Source of the DNA: Parelaphostrongylus tenuis
Lineage: Eukaryota; Nematoda; Chromadorea; Rhabditida; Metastrongylidae
Length of the DNA: 64,000 nucleotides
Direction: 5' to 3'
Assembly (NCBI GenBank): GCA_019055375.1
Contig: JAHQIW010007217.1
Coordinates: forward strand, 238,373-302,372
In this document: positions 34,996-45,120 of the stretch, piece after piece
How the letters are laid out: each line of letters begins with the position of its first letter
How positions within the stretch are numbered: the first letter of the stretch is position 1
Translations under genes and position numbers: made by a program
The notes under the pieces: model-generated
What the model saw: the letters and a program-made list of their open reading frames with translations, nothing else
The model's database searches: none
What the model was told of the DNA's origin: nothing

Positions 34996-36272
34996 TGTAA
35001 GTATATAGATGATTGCTTGGTCATCTGTTCGACTCAAGGAGAGCTAGACATGTTTTAGGTACTAGGTGAACACTCAGAGTATAGAAATAATTCACCGGTA
35101 AGACATCAAATGATAATTAGCTTCTTTTCTGAACATGCAAATAGACTTAAGCGATAAAGGCTGTATTACAAAGTGGTACTGAGAGCCAAGTAATAAAAAT
35201 ATCCTGGTTCACTATCTCTCCTCTCATCCCTCGCACATAAAGAAGGCGTTAGTAAAAAAACATGTTTCAAACAGCCGCTGGTTGTGCACCGGAGAGGAGC
35301 AGAGAAGAGAATCCGAAAAGTTAGCTCGGGAAATAGTCATTGCCAATGGCTACAACTTTGTAATTCCGCAGCTTAGGTTTAGAGAAAACAAAACGTCCTT
35401 GCACGAAAGTTCTAGAGAAAGTAAGATACCGTTTATCCTTCCGTTCTTTTCAAATGAGATAAATACGGCTAAAAAACGTTGTTTGAAAAAAGCAGTCTTA
35501 GAGCATCTAGTGTCAATAAGAGAAAAAACCACCAAATATATCCTTAGGTGCCGATTAGATCGTAATCGTTTATATGACCGCCTCTGCACAACAAAAAACT
35601 GCCGAATGTGCCCCTATGGCAGAGACGATAAGCGTAGGCGCAGTGTACCTAATCCTTTGCAAAGCGTTCGACGATAAATATATTGGCGAATTGGGTAGGC
35701 CGCCCTATGCTCGCATAGAAGAACACCTGGCTGACATGCGCCATACTAGAAAAAACACCCCGCTAGGTATGCATAGAGCCCAAAAGCATGCCGGAGGATT
35801 TGATGTAGAGGTTACCATCCTTGAGCACGAGCAAAAAACATCAACGCGAAGGATATTTGAGGCGTTCTGGATAAACACGACCAATCCAGCTATGAACCGC
35901 AGGGAAGGTTGCCTCGTAATCACCCGTGATATGAGTCAGTATATAAGACTGTTGTTTTGATGGATATAGTGCATTACTGGCCTATGCGATTACCGTTCCG
36001 TTGTTCTTCACCTGTTCATTCAATGGAAGACATGTGATAAAAGCGGTGAATATGTTCAAGGTTGACTTTGTGCTTGATACGATTGAAATCTAGGTCTAAC
36101 AATTTTCTCTAAAGAAGTGATGAAAGTGTTTGACTGATTGGATTGTAAGCAACTTTGACCTTTCCAGGCTCTAACGAAGGCGACCTGCCGTAACGTTAGC
36201 TGTTCGACTGCGTGAAAAAGTTTGGATCAAACTCCTCGTGCCTAGTTCAGAAGAAAAGAAAAAAAAATGATT
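34996..36272 (+). mobile_element. Penelope-like element copy F, right arm of the inverted pair
   Basis: The plus strand begins inside the reverse transcriptase catalytic box (KYIDDCLVICSTQGELDM at about 35.00 kb). It continues as an open frame 35282-35677 (FVIPQLRFRENKTS, RNRLYDRLCTTKNCRMCPYG) and, after a one-base frame change, 35574-35960 (AVYLILCKAFDDKYIGELGR, MHRAQKHAGGFDVEVTILEH, FEAFWINTTNPAMNRREGCL). The endonuclease-like domain is uninterrupted. The end carries a hammerhead-like motif (36166-36201) and an A/G-rich tail to 36272. It mirrors copy E across about 1.25 kb. Confidence 0.87.
36166..36201 (+). ncRNA. Penelope-associated hammerhead-like motif (copy F end)
   Basis: AGGCU, CUAACGA (core change), A, GGC...GCC stem II, GUAACGUU (core change in GAAA), AGCUG. 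Stem I pairs AGGCU with AGCUG including one G-U. Two core positions are altered compared with the mirror copy at 33.34 kb, so this one is likely inactive although its stems are better paired. Confidence 0.42.
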
Positions 36273-36519
36273 AGTTCGTCAAAAATAGTGCTGCTTGTTG
36301 CATGGGATCTCACTTCATCGATGATTCTTGATGGGCATGGGATCTCACTTCATCGATACTTTTGGATGATTAGGCAGTTCAGATTCCCATTTCTCAGATT
36401 AATGCATAATATTGTTCGAATTCTCTATTTCTGGCTATGTTACGCGAAGAAGAGATGGAGGTATAGCGGTTCTTTCCTATTTTCTCCACCCTGTTTAACC
36501 CGACCAAACCTGTCAAGGT

Positions 36520-36690
36520 TGGTGGCTGATAGCTAACATTGAGATGTTGAAGGATGAGTCGTCTGGCATATGTGCCTCAGTGGTGTAGTGGTAGAGCACG
36601 CGTCCCCGGATAGGGATGAAACGTGGGTTCGATTCCCGCCTGAGGTCGTGTTTTTGCTCGCCACTCAATTCTCTGAGGAGTATAGAAAAG
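36520..36690 (+). repeat. tRNA-derived SINE, best preserved copy
   Basis: Positions 36574-36646 fold as a tRNA-like cloverleaf: acceptor GCCTCAG with CTGAGGT, D-arm GTGT/GCAC containing the box A-like TGGTGTAGTGG, a five-pair anticodon stem with an eight-base loop, and a T-arm GTGGGTTCGATTCCCGC with a perfect box B. Flanks (AGATGTTGAAGGATGAGT upstream, TTTTTGCTCGCCACTCAATT downstream) recur around the copies at 19.3-19.6 kb, so it is a dispersed element and not a single tRNA gene. The eight-base anticodon loop also argues against a working tRNA. Confidence 0.75.
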
Positions 36691-36829
36691 TTCATAACAG
36701 TGCGAAATGCACTGAAAATACTATCAATTTCCTGTTTAAACCCTTTGGTAGGTGCTTATAAAACGCTTCGGTAGTCATTCGATAGCTAAAACCAAATGAA
36801 TTGAAACTATGTATTTTATTCCTTTCAAT

Positions 36830-37205
36830 CTCAACAACCACTCTGTCTCACTTTCATCGATCCGAAGAAAACCCTTGATTCAGTGGAAACAGAAGCGGTT
36901 GTAGAGGCTCTGGATGTACATTGATCTTTCGTGAGCTTTATAAAGATTTTACGACCAAAATATGTCCTACAACCATATCGCCATCGACGTAAGAAGATGG
37001 GTTCGACAAGGCCATACAATTCCGCCAAAACTATTCACTGCCACCCTCCAAGACGTCCTGCGAACATAAGAATGGGACGATATGGGAGTGAAAATTGACG
37101 GTCGACAATTGAACAGTCTTCGCTTTGCTAGTGATATCGTCCTCATAACACCAAGCATCACCCAAGCGGAACGAATGTTGACCAACTTCGACAATTCAAC
37201 GGAAC
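36830..37205 (+). mobile_element. RTE LINE reverse transcriptase fragment
   Basis: The plus strand shows DSVETEAVVEAL, then RELYKDFTTK, then a frame-shifted RRWVRQGHTIPP piece (RTE RGVRQGDTISP), WDDMGVKIDGRQLNSLRFAS (the catalytic FADD box now FASD), IVLITPSITQAERMLTNFDN. About 375 bases of the palm region survive, with no endonuclease or C-terminal part. It is very similar in protein sequence to copy A at 60.3-60.7 kb. FASD in place of FADD indicates an inactive copy. Confidence 0.8.
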
Positions 37206-39000
37206 AAAAGTCTCCAAATGCTCCAGTTCAAATAATCCGTTTTTCGCTGTAACAGTCGAAAAACTATATTTGTTTTTCATCCAAGCAATTTTCGCTAGAT
37301 AAAGCTTTTTTCATAAGTAACTCATAATCGCATCACACAGAGAAAAAAAAGCAATTTCAACGGTGTACTTGATTTTGATAAAGGACTTTGGAGCGTTGTA
37401 ACGCGGTCAAAAGAAAATTAGATTTCGCAAATTTGGATATTTTTAAATGTCCACATCCTGTTTTGCGCAGCTCTCAAGAAAAACGCGTTCCGAATTTTTG
37501 TCAGAGTTATCAGTCACCATTCGATAGTTTGAATCTCGGAAATTTTGATAGTATACCTCACTCTTGAAATGACTCTCCTAATGCGCTCTAACAGTAAAAA
37601 CAAAATATAGCTTCCACACTGAATCGTTTCCCACTAAAGTTAGCTTTTCCGCTAGACTTCTGATAATTCTTCGACTGCTAAAATCTCGACGATTCATAAC
37701 ATTTTTTTTTTGGAAAGAACTCTTTATTTTACTATAGCGCCAAAAGATGATTACGTTTCACAGTCAGCTGACGTGTCGCTAAAGGAACGGTGATTTGAGG
37801 CCAATTTCGCAAAATCCCACCACTTGACTGCGAAACCCAATTTTTTGACTACCACAGCTCACTAAGGAGTTTTCTCTAAAAGTAAACTACGTCCTCAAAA
37901 TGGATGAGATTTGCACTATCGAATGGTTACTAGTTCTTCATAGAAAAACTTTATCTGGCGAGAAATCGTCAAATGTGAAACATGATTTTATTTCGACTGT
38001 TCCAGCGCAAAAAAAGAACAACAAGCTTAGTTTCAAAGTCAGAATATTCCAAGCTATTTTTTTACTAGAAAAACATCAAGAAGACATAAGAAAATGCCTA
38101 ACAACACCTTAGAATATAGTCCTTTCCGCAAGTATATGTTTTTTTCTTTGAAGAAGGCAAGATTTGTGCTGCATTAGCGTCAATCTTGCCAAAATCATTC
38201 ATACAGGAGCCTATCAGTAATATTTCATCGCTTTTTGATCACGATGTTCCTCTGAGAACTTTATTAATCCGAATTTCTTCAGAGCGCGCTCCACTCTTCC
38301 TAGCTCGTCCTAGCGGCGCGGCCAGCTGAGGGTCCTATTGACCCTCATCTCCCGCAAAGGGATATGGTGATCGAGGGATAAATTGTGAAGCAAAGGCGAC
38401 TACGTGTTTGCTTTGATATGTACGTCAATTTCGTAGATAAACTTCTGTTTACAAAATTTCTAGTTAATACGTACTTCTTCATGTACTTCGATACCGACAT
38501 TCATGAGTACTTGACAATTCTCCACATATAAGCATGCTGCACTCAGGCTACTAAGAAGTAGACTGAACGTGGCTCAGTGCTGTCTCAAACAGATAAGCTA
38601 TTTATGCTCTTAGACCGGACTAATCATCGAGCTGATCTTGATCACTTCACCCCCTCCCTCTCCCAGAACTTAGTAGAACTTCCTGTGGATACTAATTCAA
38701 AAAAACAAATGAAAATAATAGATCTCACTCCCTAAATCTAGAAGATTAATGATCTGGAAGTAGAGGATAAGTAAAGAAGCAGCCAAGATGGCAGAGCCAC
38801 TATAGACTGCCTAAAGCTGGAGTGAGAGCGAAATCGATCTATAATCACCAAGCGCGTAAACTAGCGCATATGAAGCCGTTATTGAAGACGTATTGAAGCA
38901 AAATAAGGAGAGTGAGCTAGTATAAAGCGTAGTCATTTCCCAAGAACCAACCTTCTTCTGAACTTCGCATTATCAGCCATTAATAGCATCTTTTATAACT
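37206..39000. other. Stretch without recognisable genes
   Basis: Mostly AT-rich repeat family 4 sequence to about 38.1 kb, then unassigned sequence with a GC-rich patch at 38.28-38.35 kb. The frame 37900-38112 has no recognisable domain. Confidence 0.5.
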
Positions 39001-39120
39001 TAGCTCATACTACGAGGTTGATGAATAGACTTTATTCGGCTAACGTTTTAGCGTCTTAGCCTTCTGTAAAGTCAATAATTTGAGTCGATTCAAGTAGACT
39101 GCCTACATTCCTTCGCCTTG
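39000..39120 (-). mobile_element. Penelope-like element 3' end remnant
   Basis: The plus-strand words CGGCTAACGTTTTAGCG and CTTAGCCTTCTGTAAAG (39037-39076) are the reverse complement of a degraded PLE tail motif (CTGxAGAAGGC...GCxAAAACGTTAGCCG). No coding sequence was found beside it. Part of the GGC/GCC stem and the AACGTTAGCC block survive. Confidence 0.45.
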
Positions 39121-39354
39121 GCTGTGTTCTTCATATAGGCCGCCGTTCTAGACACACGTTGTCTTGCTATTTCGTCCTCTTCGTTAATCGTTTAGAAGTT
39201 GCTTCTCGAACAACGAGGACGAAAATTCACAACGTGGACGAGGGACTGCGGAAATCCCACCCGAACCAATCGGCTCTGAACAACATTTTAACACGTTGGC
39301 AACGACAAGGGTCGATTTCAACGCGTGTGCGGCGGTGAGACACGGCGGCGCGAC

Positions 39355-39369
39355 GGGGGGGGGGGGGGG
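39355..39369 (+). repeat. Homopolymer of 15 G within a GC-rich patch
   Basis: Fifteen consecutive G directly after a GC-rich stretch (39.23-39.35 kb, with GTGCGGCGGTGAGACACGG) in otherwise AT-rich DNA, followed by GAGAGAG. No coding or RNA feature was recognised. Confidence 0.95.
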
Positions 39370-40304
39370 AGAGAGTGTATACTATCGCGCTTTGCACTGG
39401 AAATATGGTAGTTTGTTTGATAATCTGAGGTACTGAGGGGATATTATAGTGATGAAATGATGAAATTTAATAGGAGATACTTCTATTAATTCGATTAAAG
39501 TTTTATATTTCAAGGGAATGCTTATAAATCGAAATATCAAATTTTTAACAGGAAAACAAATACTGTGAAAGGAAACTGATTTGCAGCTGTTATATAACTT
39601 CATTTCCTTCTTTTTTACCCGTGCTTTTCTATCTCCCTTTTATGTTTGCATTATGAAAAACTTTTTTAGCCCGTTCTACAACGAGAAAGAACACTTTTTA
39701 CAGTCAGAGTTCGCTTCTTATCAACTTCACAAGGTATTTCTTGGCATCACAAAGTAAAATTTTGATTTCAAGATAATTATCGATGCAAAATGATAATTGC
39801 AATGCAAAATAAAGAAATGTTATGGGAATAAGGCTCATATAAAGGGTTTATAGTAAGGAGAATGCTCATGAAATCCTCTATGTTTTGACGAAAGAACCGT
39901 TTCGTAAGAGGAAAAAATAACATTTCTTCCTGAATTATCAATGTTTTATTAGTCATTCGATAACCTGAATAAAGACGCTCCGATATCAAGCCTGGTTCCT
40001 GAAACAACCTCAGTACCGCTATCTGAAGGAGAAGATTGACGTTTTGCCCTCACGATGCGTTGTTTCAACTTCACATTGGAATTTTTTACTATCTTTCCTA
40101 GCAATAAACTTTGATTGCATGCAAAGTTTATTTCTAGGAATGATAGTTCATCGTCAGAACAATTTCTATAGACGTACTTCTAGTAGAGACAACGCCTAGT
40201 TATTTCAAATCTTCTCTGACCATCAAAAAAGTGTGGATCCTTATGAACTTGTGGATCTATTCACCTTGTTTATTCAGCAATCAAAATACGTATAACGTAC
40301 AAAC

Positions 40305-40460
40305 ATATAACATTTATGTATATACACATGCATATCTACACAAATATACTTAAAAACAAATTAAAAAAAACAAAAAAAAAAACAAATACTTGCATGCATG
40401 TACAAACACATATGTGACACATATACGTATGTCATATATACATATAACATATAACAACAA
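40305..40460. repeat. TACATA-type and A-rich simple sequence
   Basis: CATATACACATGCATA-type alternating sequence on both sides of an A-rich block (about 40.36-40.39 kb). It lies just upstream of PLE copy G. Confidence 0.85.
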
Positions 40461-40639
40461 TGATACAATATTTTGACCCAATAAGAATACAATACTTCCC
40501 AAATAGTTTATTCAAGTCTAGAACGTTTGAGATCACAAATTTCATGAATAGCATTATAACATTCAAAATAAACGTGCCTTTTTCAGAGCCTGAACGTATT
40601 ATTCGGTGTAACTTTATTTAATCGTTTTCACTTTTGGAA

Positions 40640-43330
40640 AAATGCATCTATAAAGAACATCATTGTGTTCAGTATTTGGATGGGAATCTTTGGAAAAGTA
40701 TAGTAGATGAGTCTATATCTATTTGTGACGATATTCGATATGACATTAAACATAAGTTACGAAGAATATTTGAAAATCTAATACGGGAGTGAAACTCGAA
40801 CTCAAATTTAGGCTCAAAAACTAAAAGAAACCCCACTTCTGACAAGTTCGAAGAAAATTCTGAGGTAAAAGACGCACCAAAACCCTCCAGAGTTATCATA
40901 TTAGGAGGCATAACCCTCACGGATAGTGCACAATCACTAATTAAATTGGGGCCAAGCTTTTCCCCTGCTCAGCCCCTTTCTAAAACATCGCTGTGTGCTA
41001 TCGCTTGTAATTTGCACGAAGTCCCAGATCAATTCCGTCATAAAGAGAAATAAGAAAGGTTCAGTCTAATGCAACGTAGAGGGACAACGTTATCACCACC
41101 TCCTTTTCCACGAATGTTCTTCAAACAGCAACAACCTGATAACGAGATTGACCCAATCTTCCGTGCATTTTCGGACGAACTTTTCCACGTACTCAATCGC
41201 TACCGACAAAACAAAATCAGCTCAAACCTAACCAGAGAACAAAAACATTGCTTGAAAGAAGTCCGAGAGCTGATTAACTCAGGAAACATCCAGTTATCTA
41301 TTAGCGATGAGGGTGGAGAATTTGTACTCATTCCTCGTCAGATGAATATTGATATAACGGAGAAACATCTCCAAGATGCATCTCTCGATCGAACTTTCTC
41401 TGAAAATGAATAAAATCACAATGCCGAATTTTGAATGAAGAATGGGTCCAAACGGCAAAAGCTGCGGTTTTACAACAATCTCTTATTGTCAACTAAAAAT
41501 TGAACACCAACTTGCCCCGTCCTCTACGCACTCATCAAAAACACATGAACTTTTTACTAATGATTTTGGGTCTACCGATCACTCTATGTTTAAAGTTAGA
41601 CCAATCATTAGCTGTGTAGGCGGGCCGACAGTAGGATAACATGGTTTCTTAGCCTCATAATGTCACAATTACTGAAGTTCATACCAATCCATCTCCCAAA
41701 CAGCAGTATATTTCTAAAGCACCTCAAAAATGCGCATCCAAATCATACGTATGTAATAGAGTCGTTTGATGTTACAGCGCTCTATACAAACGCCTCATAT
41801 GACGTCGCAATACAAGCCATTCATGAATTACTATTAGAAAACATAGAAAGCATAGATATGCTTGGGTTGTCTGTCCAACAGCTCATCACACTCCTTAATT
41901 AATGCCTAGATGTTCGATATTTGCGTGGTCAGGAAGATATTTCGTACAAATTAGAGGGATGACAATGGGCACCCAGCTTAGCCATCGCTTTTATGTCGAA
42001 AGTGGAAGCTCTAGTTCTCCATCGGCGTCCAATGCCCTACTGTTGATATATAGACGGTTGTTTTGTCATCTGCTCTACACAAGAGGAGATGGAAAAATGC
42101 TCCGAAATTCTGAGCGGACAGTCAGAGTTTATTAAGTTGACGCGAGAACAACAACATTCAGAGAGCTGGCTTCCCTTGTTGAACGTTCAAGTTCAACTCA
42201 ATGAAAGTGGCTACAATACAAAATGATATCGCAAGCCTAGTAACAAAAACGTCTTGGTACATTACCTTTCTTCTCATCCCTCACATACTAAAAAGACAGT
42301 TATCCAAATTAGGTATCAAACAGCTTCAAGTGTTTGTACGGTAGACGATGAAAGAAGGGAATCACTAAACTTAGCGTGAAAAATAGCCATTTCTAATGGG
42401 TACAAAGACAACAACTAAGGCTAGGCCCAAAGGGAGCGAAGCCTCGCAATGGGAACAACAAGGCGCCACACCTAAACAATAAGGTACCTCTTATACTACA
42501 TTTCATAACAGACGAAGTCAGTACCGCCATTAGAAAGTGTCTAGTACACAGTGGTCTAGAAGATTCTGTAGGAACTGTAGAAATTCCTCCTAAAACACTG
42601 TGTCGTCAATTAGTTCAAAACCGCTTGTATGACCGCCTATGCAATACAAAGGACTGCGTTATTTGTCCCAACGGTAAAGACGGCGATTGCATGAGCGTGG
42701 GTACAATATATCTTATCTCTTGTAAGACGTGGTGACGGATATATTGGCGAAATAGGCAGACCACTTCACATCCGCGTTAAAGATCACCTAGACGGAAAAA
42801 CAAATGCCCAAGTAAACCTATAGGTACACACAGGATACAAAGGCACAACGATGACAACTTTGAAATAGTACTCAAAATCCTAGGGCACGAATCAAACATT
42901 GGCGCGGAAAACCCTTGAAGCTTTGTGGATAAATTCCAGAACCCGCAAATGAACAAAAAGGTAGAGTGCCTCAACATAACCAACTACATGGCACCTTATC
43001 TCAGATTGATTTTCTAGCCTGGGTCTCAACTGACACCTATCATTAATTTGACCTAGTGACATAGGGAGCGGGTTCATATGTCATCCTGGCGCTAACAACA
43101 TAGGTACTCTCTAGACTAGAGTGCACGATGAGTGGTTTTCTCTGAATCAATTAACGCTTATCAATACCCTGAATTTTCAATCTAGTTTCTTTTTTTCTCA
43201 CAGTATATAGTCGTATAAATAAAGTCACAACGAATAATATGTTCAGGCTCTGAAGAAGGCGTTTTTGCCGAAACATTAGCCACAAGCAACCAAGAAAACC
43301 CATCGACCGTAAAGAAGAACAATCGATTGG
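40640..43330 (+). mobile_element. Penelope-like element copy G, near full span but degenerate
   Basis: In order on the plus strand: N-terminal region (LIKLGPSFSPAQP about 40.94 kb; IDPIFRAFSDELFHVLNRYR and IQLSISDEGGEFVLIPRQMN in the frame 41069-41413); FKVRPIISCVGGPT (41.59 kb); PIHLPNSSIFLKHLKNAHPN and IESFDVTALYTNASYDVAIQ (41660-41902); GMTMGTQLSHRF; a catalytic box region near 42.05 kb in a shifted frame; connector YDRLCNTKDCVICPNGKDGD (42.63-42.69 kb) and the start of the endonuclease-like domain (GTIYLISCK). The terminal hammerhead-like motif is at 43245-43281. Every major PLE block is present in order, but at least eight frame breaks are needed. Confidence 0.85.
43245..43281 (+). ncRNA. 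Penelope-associated hammerhead-like motif (copy G end)
   Basis: AGGCU, CUGAAGA, an unpaired A, GGC-loop-GCC, GAAA, CAUU and AGCC. Stem I pairs GGCU with AGCC; stem II pairs GGC with GCC around GUUUUU. Stem III is reduced to ACAU. The intact core and both longer stems make this one of the best PLE copies in the window. It sits at the expected 3' end of the element. Confidence 0.6.
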
Positions 43331-43814
43331 GAAAAAGATACCAACTTTGTGAAGCTATATAAATAAAGATTATTTTCCTAAACTTTTCTTCTCATTTTCG
43401 AAGTTTTATATCATTATTATGCTTAGGTTTCAAGAAAATCGGTCTTTCGAGTTGTTACAAAAGTGCCTTTTACACTGATTGCACCTAATACTTATTTTTT
43501 TAGCATGATCTAAAGCATAACTATAACTTAAATTCTTATTCACCGCGTTTCCATAGCACTCGATGCAGCGGCTACACTTTCCGGGAGACGCCTTTCTCGA
43601 GGACGCAGCTTAATCTAGGGGTAGGAGGAATAGGTCGTTCCAAATAGCTGACATAAATCGCCGCCTTGAACATGTTGAATTGGATATTTTCTACGTAGGC
43701 GCGGTACAGTATACATGAATTTTTGAAGAGTATGTGCGTGATGAAGTGGATTAGTAGATGTACATACCTAGAGTACGAAATTACAAATTACGAAGCTAAG
43801 AACGAGCGAAATGC

Positions 43815-45120
43815 TCTCACCGTTTATTAGTCCTCCTGAGGAATGGTGATATAGTAGCTACCTGGTCGGTCTGGTCCACGAGCAGCTTTAAGCTATTGTA
43901 CATCTCAACGACTTCAAACTTGTCCGTGCAGGGATTTTTGCAGTGCCCTGAACTGCTGAAAGCATTGCGATGTCTCTTCTGTCGTTGAATCGCAGAACCA
44001 TAACGCCATTTTGATTCTACATGCCTTTCCCACTCCCTGGCGCAGTTTTTTTCCATGACCTCCTTAGGCAAGCCTTTCCTGCTCTTTCTGCATGTTCCAA
44101 TAAAGTATGTATTGCTTTGCAGCAGACTCTCAGCTAAGGCGACGCTGGAGTTCCAATTATCGGCAAAGAGGTGCCTTCGTTCATTCAGAAAATCCTTCAT
44201 TAGATACTTCACCACAAAATTTACAAGTGGGTCATTCGGTGTCGTGTTTGCGCCAACACTTATGTACACCATCGTTTTTAGGTGTACCCGCTTTCACCAC
44301 AAAGTTTAAATCGCTTTATTTAATATCTGTTTCTTTTGCAAGGTGCATACTGGCGGGATTTAATTTGTTGTCTAAATGGCACCATCGATTCATCGGTACA
44401 CACGTCTCGCCATGGTTTGAATGTGTCCTTACAATTCTTATTAACAAGTTCCAGCATTGGTCTTATTTTGTATAATTTGTCAATCACATCGTGACTCACA
44501 TTGTTGCTTACATGCAAGTGAGTCATGATCTCGAAGAAGCGGTCCCTCGACATAAGATGCGACACTATGGAGACTCCCAAAAGATGCGGGCTATTGCTCC
44601 AGTAATCGTAGAGCCTTGTCAATCATATAATTGTCATTTTGAGGCAAAAGCCCAACAATATCTTCATTTCTTCAATCGTTGTGTCTTTCCATCCTTTTTT
44701 TTTCTTAAACGACCATATATATTGGTCTGCTCAACAATCTCTCAAACGTCCTTCATAAACAGATCATAAAATTCCAGTGGAGTCTCACGCCAGAGCCATG
44801 CCAAATTCTGAGCACCATCGTGACCCCGATCAAAAAGTTTCCTCGTGGGCGAGACTACCTTCCATGACCAGCCAGTGGCTATTCTTGCATCAAACGGCGT
44901 GTTTTCCTTTTCACCATCTGAGCCGCTGTCTTCACTAGTGATATTGCAAAGACCAAGCCCTCTTTCCCACTGTCACTATCTTCATATAATCCTCCTCGCC
45001 GCTATCTCTGAGCAAGCTTTCTACGTCGGTTCGCAGTTCTTCCACTTCAGATTCGACGTCACTAAATGTTGAATTTCCGAGATAATGCGAACAAAGTGCC
45101 AAAGTGATGTAAAGCAGCAA
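43815..45120 (-). mobile_element. piggyBac-like transposase gene, frame-broken
   Basis: Reading on the minus strand: an acidic N-terminal stretch (FSDVESEVEEL, 45.1-45.0 kb), then TPLEFYDLFMKD and EIVEQTNIYGR (about 44.8-44.7 kb), LYDYWSNSPHLLG, MSRDRFFEIMTHLHVSNN and CTDESMVPFRQQ (44622-44320), then FADNWNSSVALAESLL, TYFIGTCRKSRKGLPKEV and MYNSLKLLVDQTDQ (44272-43817). These are the landmarks of the piggyBac DDE domain. The three Asp positions of the catalytic triad are recognisable (in CTDES, FADNW and LVDQTD). At least two frame breaks separate the parts, and no Cys-rich C-terminal domain follows. I did not find convincing TTAA-flanked terminal inverted repeats. It is probably an inactive element, though all three catalytic aspartates survive. 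Confidence 0.8.

Noticed and set aside
36574..36646. A functional tRNA gene
   Set aside because: The cloverleaf is good, but the anticodon loop has eight bases and the flanks recur at 19.3-19.6 kb, so it is a tRNA-derived SINE.
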